Below, piece after piece: positions 36,907-44,666 of a DNA stretch of 64,000 nt; positions within the stretch are counted from its first letter, which is position 1; each line of letters begins with the position of its first letter. Origin of the DNA: an uncultured Flavobacteriaceae bacterium (lineage in GTDB: Bacteria > Bacteroidota > Bacteroidia > Flavobacteriales > Flavobacteriaceae); contig CAJIYH010000006.1 in the NCBI GenBank assembly GCA_905181615.1, forward strand, positions 289,001 to 353,000. Direction: 5' to 3'. The position numbers and the translations under genes were made by a program. The notes below the pieces were generated by a model. It was not told the DNA's origin. It saw nothing but the letters and a program-made list of their open reading frames with translations, and made no database searches.

Positions 36907-37362
36907 ATGATAGAAATAGAACGCAAGTTTTTAGTCTTATCGAACCAATACAGAAAAACATCTCATCGGAAAACTAGAATTATCCAAGGATATTTATCAA
37001 AAGACCTTGAAAGAACAGTTCGGGTTCGAATTCGAGATGATCAAGGGTTCCTAACTATAAAGGGGATTTCAACTGATGGGGGTTTAAGTCGTTTTGAATG
37101 GGAGAAAGAAATTTCGCTTAAAGATGCAAAAGAATTAATGTCAATTTGCCTCCCTGAAATCATAGAAAAGACGCGCTATGAAGTGAATTTTAAAGGCTTT
37201 TTATTTGAAATAGATGAATTCGAAGGTGTTTACAAAAACCTTATTGTGGCAGAAGTTGAATTAAAATCTACAAAAGACAAAATAGTTTTCCCAGAATGGA
37301 TTGGAAAAGAAGTTACTGGTGAAAAAAAATACTATAACTCTCATTTATCTGAAAAGAAATAA
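36907..37362 (+). CDS. CYTH-domain protein (adenylate cyclase/thiamine triphosphatase-like)
   Basis: The 151-residue single-domain protein begins MIEIERKFLV, the ExExK signature of the CYTH tunnel fold. Paired basic residues (RTVRVRIRDDQGFLTIKG, then EKTRYEV) and acidic residues (FEIDEFEG, AEVEL) line the tunnel and bind triphosphate and metal. Members hydrolyse inorganic triphosphate or thiamine triphosphate, or make cAMP. Short bacterial forms such as this are most often triphosphatases. It is divergent from dinB. Confidence 0.87.
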   Translation: MIEIERKFLVLSNQYRKTSHRKTRIIQGYLSKDLERTVRVRIRDDQGFLTIKGISTDGGLSRFEWEKEISLKDAKELMSICLPEIIEKTRYEVNFKGFLFEIDEFEGVYKNLIVAEVELKSTKDKIVFPEWIGKEVTGEKKYYNSHLSEKK

Positions 37363-37399
37363 AGAATTGAAAAATACAATTAATATATATAATTTTACT

Positions 37400-37745
37400 T
37401 CAAATAATGTGTTTATTTAAATAACAAATTTGGATATAATTAAAAGTGTATTTTCTGTCAACTTTATAGATTTCTGACTCATAAGCTTCATACCATAAGT
37501 TCATTCCTTTCGTTTGAGCCTCTCGATGCTCGAAATTATTCTTCCAGTTTTTAATATGATTTAAATACTCCCAAAAACAAATTGTAATTCCAAGCTGCTG
37601 TCTAACACTTTTAAAACCTAAAAAAACCTTCTTGAAGTTTGGCTAGAGAATACATTTTTTCGGCCATTTGATCATACTCTTTAGAGTTCTCTTTAAGTTT
37701 AGAAGTAAAAATTAAGGCGAAATAAGGAGGAATTACTTCATTCAT
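37400..37745 (-). pseudogene. Frameshifted ABM-family (antibiotic biosynthesis monooxygenase-like) gene
   Basis: From the ATG at 37745 the frame reads MNEVIPPYFALIFTSKLKEN and on to AKLQEGF, then runs to a stop. With one fewer base in the A7 run at 37620-37626 (minus-strand T7) it continues GFKSVRQQLGITICFWEYLN, HIKNWKNNFEHREAQTKGMN and LWYEAYESEIYKVDRKYTF to TGA at 37400. This is a full-length ABM-superfamily protein of about 114 residues, small heme- or cofactor-free monooxygenase-like dimers. Its ATG overlaps the stop of the upstream isoaspartyl peptidase gene (ATGAATGA). The break may be real, a sequencing error, or slippage on the homopolymer. Confidence 0.82.
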
Positions 37746-38757
37746 TTTTATATATTTTGACATCAATTGCTCCTGCTGAATTCATATGTGCTCGATACAT
37801 CCCTGAGGTGTTGAATTCCATGGCTACATTCCCTTTGGAATCTAGAACAACAACTCCTCCATCGCCACCAAGATCTTTTACTTTTTGCATCACTTGCTTG
37901 GAAGCTTCAACAACACTTAGGTTTTTATATTCAACTAAGGCCGCAATATCATGAGCTACTACTGAACGAATAAAAAATTCGCCCCAACCCGTAGCCGAAA
38001 CTCCACAACTTGCATTATTAGCATAGGTTCCTGCTCCAATAATTGGAGCATCTCCAATTCGATCCCATTTTTTGTTAGTCATTCCTCCTGTTGAAGTTCC
38101 TGCGGCTAGATTTCCATTAAGGTCTAAAGCAACACACCCAACAGTTCCTATTCTTTGGTTTCTATAATATTGCATTTCAGAAGTTGTTAAAGCTGTTTGC
38201 TTATTAGCTTCTCGGGCTTTAACACGTTTAAGAGCATTAAAGCGTCTTTCTGTAATAAAATAAGATTCTGGAACTGTATCTAAGCCTTCCTCTGCTGCAA
38301 ACCTGTCTGCTCCAGCTCCAGAAAGCATAACATGGGGGGAGCTGTTCATCACTTTTATTGCAGCACTAATAGGATTCTTAACGTGTTTTACTCCTGCTAT
38401 TGCTCCTGCATCCAATGTTTTACCATCCATAAATGAAGCGTCTAAAGCAATCGATTCGTCTGCTGTTAATACAGCACCCTTCCCTGAATTAAATAAAGGG
38501 GAGTTTTCCATAACATGAATGGTTTGTTCGACTGCATCCTGACTTGTACCTCCAGCTTTTAAAATCGCATGCCCAACAGCTATAGCTTCAGTAAGCTTAT
38601 CACGGTATGCCTTTTCCATTTCTTCGGACATGTTTTCTTTTAAAATAGTTCCTGCACCACCATGGATAACAATGCCAAAGGTGGTTTTATCAACTTCAAC
38701 TTTAGAAGAACAACTAACCAAGAAAATTACTGCAAATACTTTTAAAATATGTTTCAT
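37738..38757 (-). CDS. Isoaspartyl peptidase/L-asparaginase lipoprotein (Ntn hydrolase)
   Basis: This family cleaves isoaspartyl dipeptides and asparagine after autoproteolysis. From the ATG at 38757 the protein (about 339 residues) starts MKHILKVFAVIFLVSCSSK, a lipoprotein signal with lipobox LVSC, so it is probably anchored in the envelope. GIVIHGGAGTI opens the mature domain. The cleavage and nucleophile site is GTVGCVALDLNGNLAAGTST with the Thr of G-T-V-G, and GGMTNKKWDRIGDAPIIGAG follows. In-frame sequence upstream of 38757 is hydrophobic but lies in the intergenic space and is unlikely to be translated. It ends overlapping the ABM gene. Confidence 0.9.
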   Translation of the reverse strand: MKHILKVFAVIFLVSCSSKVEVDKTTFGIVIHGGAGTILKENMSEEMEKAYRDKLTEAIAVGHAILKAGGTSQDAVEQTIHVMENSPLFNSGKGAVLTADESIALDASFMDGKTLDAGAIAGVKHVKNPISAAIKVMNSSPHVMLSGAGADRFAAEEGLDTVPESYFITERRFNALKRVKAREANKQTALTTSEMQYYRNQRIGTVGCVALDLNGNLAAGTSTGGMTNKKWDRIGDAPIIGAGTYANNASCGVSATGWGEFFIRSVVAHDIAALVEYKNLSVVEASKQVMQKVKDLGGDGGVVVLDSKGNVAMEFNTSGMYRAHMNSAGAIDVKIYKNE

Positions 38758-38855
38758 ATGATCTATGTAAGATAGAAAAACCTTTTTTATTATAAATATT
38801 AATGATTGTGGTTTTAGAATAAGTTTTACATTTAGCAAACTAAACAACCAAAAAC

Positions 38856-40394
38856 ATGTCAGAATCAATACAAAGCCTACTAAAAAAATTAGACATTGAT
38901 AAAAATCAATCGGGATGTTCAACTGGAGCTAATTGGTTTGCAAAGGGTACTATCATTGAATCTAAATCTCCTGTGGATGGCTCAATATTAGGAACAGTTC
39001 AAGCCGCAACTTTTGAAGATTATGAAAAGGTTTTACAAACTGCTGAAGAGGCTTTTATTAGCTTTAGAAGGATGCCTGCGCCTTTACGTGGAGAATTAGT
39101 CCGTCAGTTTGGCAATGCCTTAAGAGGGAAAAAAGAACTTTTGGGTCAATTGGTTTCTTGGGAAATGGGTAAATCACTTCAAGAAGGACTCGGTGAAGTT
39201 CAAGAAATGATCGATATCTGTGATTTTGCTGTTGGACTTTCTAGACAATTACAAGGAACAACAATGCATTCCGAAAGACCTAATCACCGCATGTACGAAC
39301 AATATCACCCACTTGGAATTGTTGGAATCATTTCTGCGTTTAATTTTCCTGTTGCTGTTTGGGCATGGAATACAGCTTTAGCTTGGATTTGCGGGGATGT
39401 AACAGTATGGAAACCCAGCGAAAAAACACCTTTGTGTTCTATTGCTTGTCAAAAAATAATTGGCGCGATATTAAAAGAAAATAATTTGCCCGAAGGGATT
39501 TCATGTCTCTTGAATGGTGAAGCCGAAGTTGGTCAATGGCTGAGTGAAGATCGAAGAGTTCCATTAATCTCGGCAACTGGATCAACTCGAATGGGTAAAA
39601 TAGTCGCTCAAAAAGTTGGAGCTCGACTTGGTAAATCATTATTAGAATTAGGCGGGAATAATGCACTTATTATCACACCACATGCAGACCTAAAAACAAC
39701 ACTTTTAGCAGCTGTTTTTGGAGCAGTGGGAACTGCCGGTCAACGATGTACTTCTACTCGAAGGCTTATAATTCATGAATCCATATTTGCTGAAGTACAA
39801 GATAAAATCAAAAATGCTTATAAACAATTACGTATTGGAAATCCATTAAAGACCGAGAACCATGTTGGCCCTTTAATAGATAAAGATTCTGTAGCTCAAT
39901 ACAACCAAGCACTAAAAGAAATTACAGCCGAAGGAGGTGAGTGGATTGTTGAAGGAGGTGTGCTTTCTGGATCAGGCTATGAGAGTGCTTGTTATGTAAA
40001 ACCAGCAATAGCTAAAGTAAAAGTAGATAGCGAAATGGCACAGAAAGAAACCTTTGCTCCAATTCTCTATCTCATGGAATATTCAGGTTCTATTGAAAAT
40101 GCTATAGAACTTCAAAACGATGTTAAACAAGGACTATCGTCAGCTGTTATGACACATAGCCTTCAGGAAGCCGAAACTTTCTTGTCGCATTGGGGAAGTG
40201 ATTGTGGTATTGCTAATGTAAATATTGGAACTTCAGGCGCTGAGATTGGTGGTGCATTTGGGGGTGAAAAAGATACTGGTGGCGGAAGAGAAAGCGGCTC
40301 AGATGCTTGGAAAGTATATATGAGAAGACAAACCAATACAATTAATTACTCGGATGACTTGCCGCTAGCACAAGGCATAAAATTCGATTTGTAA
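38856..40394 (+). CDS. amaB: Alpha-aminoadipic semialdehyde dehydrogenase-type aldehyde dehydrogenase (ALDH7)
   Basis: This 512-residue NAD(P)-dependent aldehyde dehydrogenase has the glutamate of LLELGGNNALIITPHADL and the catalytic Cys in GTAGQRCTSTRRLIIHE. NFPVAVWAWNTALAWICGDV and WKPSEKTPLCS give the cofactor pocket. The overall wording (RMYEQYHPLGIVGIISAFNF) fits the ALDH7/antiquitin group, which oxidises alpha-aminoadipic semialdehyde in lysine breakdown. No other lysine-degradation gene is adjacent, so the substrate is inferred from family only. It is divergent from the isoaspartyl peptidase gene. Confidence 0.87.
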   Translation: MSESIQSLLKKLDIDKNQSGCSTGANWFAKGTIIESKSPVDGSILGTVQAATFEDYEKVLQTAEEAFISFRRMPAPLRGELVRQFGNALRGKKELLGQLVSWEMGKSLQEGLGEVQEMIDICDFAVGLSRQLQGTTMHSERPNHRMYEQYHPLGIVGIISAFNFPVAVWAWNTALAWICGDVTVWKPSEKTPLCSIACQKIIGAILKENNLPEGISCLLNGEAEVGQWLSEDRRVPLISATGSTRMGKIVAQKVGARLGKSLLELGGNNALIITPHADLKTTLLAAVFGAVGTAGQRCTSTRRLIIHESIFAEVQDKIKNAYKQLRIGNPLKTENHVGPLIDKDSVAQYNQALKEITAEGGEWIVEGGVLSGSGYESACYVKPAIAKVKVDSEMAQKETFAPILYLMEYSGSIENAIELQNDVKQGLSSAVMTHSLQEAETFLSHWGSDCGIANVNIGTSGAEIGGAFGGEKDTGGGRESGSDAWKVYMRRQTNTINYSDDLPLAQGIKFDL

Positions 40395-40436
40395 ACTTAA
40401 GATTAGTTATATTTACATCATCTAAAAAAATAAAAA

Positions 40437-40874
40437 ATGTACACATTTCTAAAAACAGCACACTCCTATTGGGCTTTAATTGTTCTCATTCTTCTAGTTT
40501 TTGCAATCGTAAATGCTTTTATAGGAATCATTAAAAAAAGAACATTTGACTCTACAGACTTTAGACGTTCTTTATTTGTACTAATAACTTCTCATATTCA
40601 GTTTTTACTTGGAATGATACTATACTTTGTTTCTCCTAGATTTGGTGCGTGGAGTGAAGATGGTATGGGAGTTATGTCAGACCCTACTAGTCGTCTATAC
40701 TTAGTTGAACACCCTACAATTAATCTGTTGGCTATTGTACTAATTACCATGGGATGGTCCATGCATAAGCGCCAATCCTTAGATGCTAAGAAATTTTCTC
40801 GTATTGGAATTTTTTACACCTTAGGGTTTCTTTTAATTCTTTCAAGAATACCTTGGAACGTTTGGTTTCAATAG
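40437..40874 (+). CDS. Four-TM membrane protein (often named cytochrome B in Bacteroidota)
   Basis: The 145-residue protein has four hydrophobic segments: about residues 14-33, 47-66, 88-107 and 121-140. Histidines lie near membrane boundaries (LKTAHSYWALIV, ITSHIQFLLG, LVEHPTINLL, WSMHKRQS), which suggests possible heme or metal binding. Similar flavobacterial proteins are labelled cytochrome B by homology, but I see no proof of heme binding. It starts 42 bases after the aldehyde dehydrogenase stop and may be cotranscribed with it; gpsA follows after 29 bases. Confidence 0.68.
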   Translation: MYTFLKTAHSYWALIVLILLVFAIVNAFIGIIKKRTFDSTDFRRSLFVLITSHIQFLLGMILYFVSPRFGAWSEDGMGVMSDPTSRLYLVEHPTINLLAIVLITMGWSMHKRQSLDAKKFSRIGIFYTLGFLLILSRIPWNVWFQ

Positions 40875-40903
40875 AAAGCTAAAAAACATTTCGAATTATA
40901 CTT

Positions 40904-41938
40904 ATGATAACTAGCAAAAGGCCAGAAATCAAACATATTCTCTTGAAGAATAAGCTTAAAGTAGCTGTTCTTGGTGGGGGAAGTTGGGCAACAGCTTTAA
41001 TCAAAATACTGATTGAGAATAAACGTAATGTGGGTTGGTATGTTCGTAGTGAAAAAAATAAAAATTTCATTGAAAAAAACCAAAACAACCCGAATTATTT
41101 AACATCAACTACACTCAAGACAAAACGATTAAAAATCAGCACGGATATGAATTCGGTTGTTAATCGAGCTGATATTATTATTGTTGCTATTCCATCTGCC
41201 TTTATCATAGATGAGTTTGCTAAACTTCATATTCCATTGAGGGATAAAATAATGGTATCTGCTGTAAAAGGAGTTTTGCCTGAAAACATGAAAATTCCCG
41301 GTACTTATTTTAATGAAGATCATGGAGTCCCTCTAGACAGAATCGGAGTTGTATGTGGACCATGTCATGCTGAGGAAGTAGCTATGGAAAAACTTTCTTA
41401 CTTAACAATTGCTTGTCAAAACGAAACCTATGCGAAGTGTATTGCTTCGATGTTAAAAACAAAATACATAAGAACTACTATTTCAAACGATATTATTGGA
41501 ACTGAGTATGCTTCTATGCTAAAAAATATCTATGCAATTGCTGCTGGAATTGCTCACGGTTTAGGGTATGGAGATAATTTTCAAAGTGTATTGATGAGTA
41601 ACGCAATTCGAGAAACAAAGCGCTTTATTAAAGATCTGCATAAAATGAAACGAAACATCAACAATTCGGCTTATTTAGGGGATTTATTGGTTACTGGATA
41701 TTCTGTTTTTAGTCGCAACAGGTCTTTCGGTAATATGATTGGTAAAGGTTATACCGTCAAAGCTGCACAGTTAGAAATGAATATGATAGCAGAAGGTTAT
41801 TATGCTACTAAATCTGCACGTTTCATAAATTCAGAATTTAAGACCCAAACTCCGATTATTGAAGCAGTTTTTTTAATTCTTTATGAAGGTAAAAGACCTG
41901 GAAAAGTGTTTGAAAAATTGACCAAAAAACTTGACTAA
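40904..41938 (+). CDS. gpsA: Glycerol-3-phosphate dehydrogenase [NAD(P)+]
   Basis: GpsA reduces dihydroxyacetone phosphate to sn-glycerol 3-phosphate for phospholipid synthesis. The Rossmann motif KVAVLGGGSWATALIKILIE is near residue 20. ADIIIVAIPSAFI and VSAVKGVLPENM follow, and the catalytic lysine lies in the family region TEYASMLKNIYAIAAGIAHG. GYGDNFQSVLMSNAIRE is also typical. The length of 344 residues is slightly long because of a 16-residue leader. The stop overlaps convergent pheS by four bases. Confidence 0.94.
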   Translation: MITSKRPEIKHILLKNKLKVAVLGGGSWATALIKILIENKRNVGWYVRSEKNKNFIEKNQNNPNYLTSTTLKTKRLKISTDMNSVVNRADIIIVAIPSAFIIDEFAKLHIPLRDKIMVSAVKGVLPENMKIPGTYFNEDHGVPLDRIGVVCGPCHAEEVAMEKLSYLTIACQNETYAKCIASMLKTKYIRTTISNDIIGTEYASMLKNIYAIAAGIAHGLGYGDNFQSVLMSNAIRETKRFIKDLHKMKRNINNSAYLGDLLVTGYSVFSRNRSFGNMIGKGYTVKAAQLEMNMIAEGYYATKSARFINSEFKTQTPIIEAVFLILYEGKRPGKVFEKLTKKLD

Positions 41939-42951
41939 AAGGTTGCTTTAAATTGTTTTAGAAAACGCACATCGTTTTCAAAAAACATACGGATATCACT
42001 TACTTGATAAAGCAGCATAGCAATTCGCTCAATACCCATTCCAAAAGCATAACCAGAATATTCTTCGGGATCAATGCCACAGTTTTTTAATACATTTGGA
42101 TCAATCATTCCGCAGCCCATAATCTCTAACCAGCCTGTGCCTTTGGTAATCCTATAATCTACCTCGGTTTCAAGCCCCCAATAAATATCAACTTCTGCAC
42201 TGGGTTCTGTAAACGGGAAATAAGACGGTCGTAACCTGATTTTAGACTTTCCGAATAAAGCTTGTGTGAAATAGCTTAGGGTTTGCTTTAGATCTGCAAA
42301 AGAAACATTTTTGTCGATATATAATCCTTCGATTTGATGGAAGATACAATGAGCTCTTGCCGATATTGCTTCGTTTCTAAAAACCCGTCCTGGAGATATA
42401 GTTCGAATTGGAGGTGGATTATTTTCCATGTAACGCACTTGAACAGACGAGGTATGGGTACGTAATAGAATGTCTGAATTTGTTTGAATAAAAAAGGTGT
42501 CCTGCATGTCTCGAGCAGGATGATATTCTGGCAAATTTAATGCAGTGAAATTATGCCAGTCATCTTCGATCTCTGGGCCTTCAGAAACATTAAACCCAAT
42601 CTGAGAAAAAATATCTATAATTCTATTCTTTACAACCGTTAACGGATGTTGAGACCCTAAATCTATTGGAAAAGCGGGGCGAGACAAATCTCCGTAAACG
42701 ACCGCTGATGCATTAGAACTGAGCGAAGCTTTAAGGGCTTGAACTTTGTCAGAAACTGCTACTTTTAGTTGATTTAAAATTTGGCCAAATTCCTTTTTCC
42801 CCTCATTAGGAACTCCTCTAAACGCAGCAAAAAGGTCATTTAAAATACCTTTTTTACCTACATATTCAATCCTAAACTGTTCGATACCGTCTAGATCATT
42901 AGCTTCAAATTGAGCTACTTTTTGGAGATGTTCTTTAACCGTTTTAATCAT
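41935..42951 (-). CDS. pheS: Phenylalanyl-tRNA synthetase alpha subunit
   Basis: PheS is the catalytic subunit of the (alpha-beta)2 class II enzyme that charges tRNA-Phe. An N-terminal coiled coil (residues 1-85) precedes the catalytic core. Motif 2 is ISPGRVFRNEAISARAHCIF followed by HQIEGLYID, and motif 3 is GYAFGMGIERIAMLLYQ. The length of 338 residues is standard. pheT is not in the window, so the two subunits are separated in this genome. It follows the small hypothetical gene at 42976-43341 on the same strand. Confidence 0.97.
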   Translation of the reverse strand: MIKTVKEHLQKVAQFEANDLDGIEQFRIEYVGKKGILNDLFAAFRGVPNEGKKEFGQILNQLKVAVSDKVQALKASLSSNASAVVYGDLSRPAFPIDLGSQHPLTVVKNRIIDIFSQIGFNVSEGPEIEDDWHNFTALNLPEYHPARDMQDTFFIQTNSDILLRTHTSSVQVRYMENNPPPIRTISPGRVFRNEAISARAHCIFHQIEGLYIDKNVSFADLKQTLSYFTQALFGKSKIRLRPSYFPFTEPSAEVDIYWGLETEVDYRITKGTGWLEIMGCGMIDPNVLKNCGIDPEEYSGYAFGMGIERIAMLLYQVSDIRMFFENDVRFLKQFKATF

Positions 42952-42975
42952 GCTATAAAAATACTAATAATACTA

Positions 42976-43341
42976 TTAAATTAATCCTTTTTGAATGAAG
43001 TAATGAACAACTGCTTCTTTCATTAGTATACTTTGTTCTCCTGGCTTTAAAGGAGGTAGCTCTTCGATTAACTTAAAATGGGGCCAGCGATCGTCGTCAA
43101 AATAATCAAAAGCATAGTACCCAAAAGGCTCCAAAGCTGAACAGATTCCAATGTGAATGATGTCCACATTATCATCTTTTTTGAAACGTTCATGAACTTG
43201 ACCTAGCTCTTGAATACCAATCAAATAGAGTATCCCTTCAATATCAATAGATTCGGTTTCTGAAAAACGTTCAGTAAGAATAGAAACCAACGTTTCCCAT
43301 TGGTCTTTTAATTCTTTATTTCTTACGGATGCTTTTTGCAT
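42976..43341 (-). CDS. Conserved small hypothetical protein
   Basis: I do not recognise a function for this soluble protein of about 121 residues. It starts MQKASVRNKELKDQWETLVS, has an acidic middle (GILYLIGIQELGQ, then DNVDIIHIGICSALEPFGYY) and ends KPGEQSILMKEAVVHYFIQK. No signal or membrane segment is seen. I prefer the ATG at 43341 over the one 18 bases upstream, which would sit close to the divergent cvpA promoter region. It precedes pheS by 24 bases and is likely cotranscribed with it. Confidence 0.65.
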   Translation of the reverse strand: MQKASVRNKELKDQWETLVSILTERFSETESIDIEGILYLIGIQELGQVHERFKKDDNVDIIHIGICSALEPFGYYAFDYFDDDRWPHFKLIEELPPLKPGEQSILMKEAVVHYFIQKGLI

Positions 43342-43407
43342 CTTATAAAGATATGCCATTCCTAAAAAGTGAAAGCAGATAGAAAGAAAATTCTTTATAT
43401 TTACTTT

Positions 43408-43896
43408 ATGAATTATATAGACATTGTAATTGGAGGGCTCGTACTTTATGGAGCTATTAAAGGCTTTTCAAAGGGACTCATCGTAGAAGCAGCGTCACTA
43501 ATTGCATTATTTTTAGGGCTAGTTGGTGCTTTACTCTTTTCTTCAAGCGTTGGTAAGCTCTCAGGTAATTATATAGGCATTGATAAAATACCGCCTTCTG
43601 GGGTGCTGTTTGTCCTTACGTTTATAATTATAATAATCGCAATAAACTTTTTGGCTAAATTTTTAACTCGAGTATTAAAAACTGTTGCTTTAGGCGGAGT
43701 AAACCGTGCATTAGGTGCTGTTTTTGGGGGGTTAAAATATGTCTTAATTCTAAGTGGAATTGTAATGATATTAGATCAGTTTGAGTTTCTTTTCGCCTTT
43801 ATGGAAGCCGATGTAATTGATGAGTCAACTTTATACGAACCTGTAAAACTTATTGGAAGTGAAACTTTAGAATGGGTGCTTGGAAAAAAGATTTAA
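43408..43896 (+). CDS. cvpA: CvpA-family inner-membrane protein
   Basis: The 162-residue protein starts at the ATG at 43408 (MNYIDIVIGGLVLYGAIKGF), preceded by TATATTTA, which resembles a -7 element. Four membrane segments are seen at about residues 4-20, 28-48, 67-90 and 105-125, and GLIVEAASLIALFLGLVGAL is the CvpA hallmark. CvpA proteins influence colicin production and envelope homeostasis in other bacteria; here the role is inferred. Upstream in-frame codons from 43369 are not needed. It is convergent with the bat operon, with 11 bases between stops. Confidence 0.85.
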   Translation: MNYIDIVIGGLVLYGAIKGFSKGLIVEAASLIALFLGLVGALLFSSSVGKLSGNYIGIDKIPPSGVLFVLTFIIIIIAINFLAKFLTRVLKTVALGGVNRALGAVFGGLKYVLILSGIVMILDQFEFLFAFMEADVIDESTLYEPVKLIGSETLEWVLGKKI

Positions 43897-43907
43897 TCCC
43901 TAAGAAG

Positions 43908-44666
43908 TTAATTTAACATTCTTAAAGAAGAGCTTTCAACCCATCCTTCCGATCCGTTAACTATTTTAATTTTATTCCAGGTGCCTAGAGCATCTATAAC
44001 TTCTACTTTAGTTCCTTCGTGTAATACAAATAAAACTTCCGAGCGCTCGTTTGGCTCCCCCCAAATATTAATTTGAGTATTAAAAATAATTCCTGAACGT
44101 TGGTTCGTGATCTCTTTATGTTGGGAGTAGGTAAGAGAAAATATTGTAAAGAAAATGATTAGAAGTAACCAAAACGAAGAGAAGTAAAGCCGTTTCCAAA
44201 AGGTGCTTTTATTTAATAAATACAAAACAAATAAAAGAGATAAAAGGCAGGAAATACCAATCAAAATTTTGGACCAATTATTAACAGAAAATAAGGAGGT
44301 CACACTACCAATTAATTCACTTAAAAGGCTTTTAGGTAAAAACTCTATTGAGTCTAAAGACATGTTCTGGGCAAATTGTAAATTGGTGTGGATGTCTTTA
44401 TTGTCCGGGTCTAATAGTTTTGCTTTTTCAAAGTAAAAAACACTTTCTCCAACCTCACCAATCTTATAATATGAATTTGCTAAATTAAAATACAATTCTG
44501 AACTGTGGAGTTCAGCTTCTAAAACAAGTTTGTAGTTGGTTATTGCTTCTTCGAAAGCACCAAGGTTATATGCTTTATTACCTTGATCAAAAAGAACATC
44601 AGGAGCTTGAGCAGATAAGCCCGAATACAAAAAAATAAATGCGATATATAAGTGCTTTATGTTCAT
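43908..44666 (-). CDS. batE: BatE: TPR and SH3-like domain membrane protein
   Basis: This is the last gene of the Bat operon. The 252-residue protein has a signal peptide (to about GLSAQA, residue 21) and two TPR units (LFDQGNKAYNLGAFEEAITN, then SELYFNLANSYYKIGEVGES). Two membrane segments follow at about residues 133-175, then a C-terminal SH3-like domain of about 55 residues (INIWGEPNERSEVLFVLHEG, GTWNKIKIVNGSEGWVESSS). Bat proteins support stress or oxygen tolerance in Bacteroides and Leptospira models. It overlaps batD by four bases. Confidence 0.85.
   Translation of the reverse strand: MNIKHLYIAFIFLYSGLSAQAPDVLFDQGNKAYNLGAFEEAITNYKLVLEAELHSSELYFNLANSYYKIGEVGESVFYFEKAKLLDPDNKDIHTNLQFAQNMSLDSIEFLPKSLLSELIGSVTSLFSVNNWSKILIGISCLLSLLFVLYLLNKSTFWKRLYFSSFWLLLIIFFTIFSLTYSQHKEITNQRSGIIFNTQINIWGEPNERSEVLFVLHEGTKVEVIDALGTWNKIKIVNGSEGWVESSSLRMLN

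Noticed and set aside
38758-38922. Long hydrophobic N-terminal extension of the isoaspartyl peptidase
   Set aside because: The inner start at 38757 gives a proper lipoprotein signal; the extension overlaps the start of the divergent aldehyde dehydrogenase gene.
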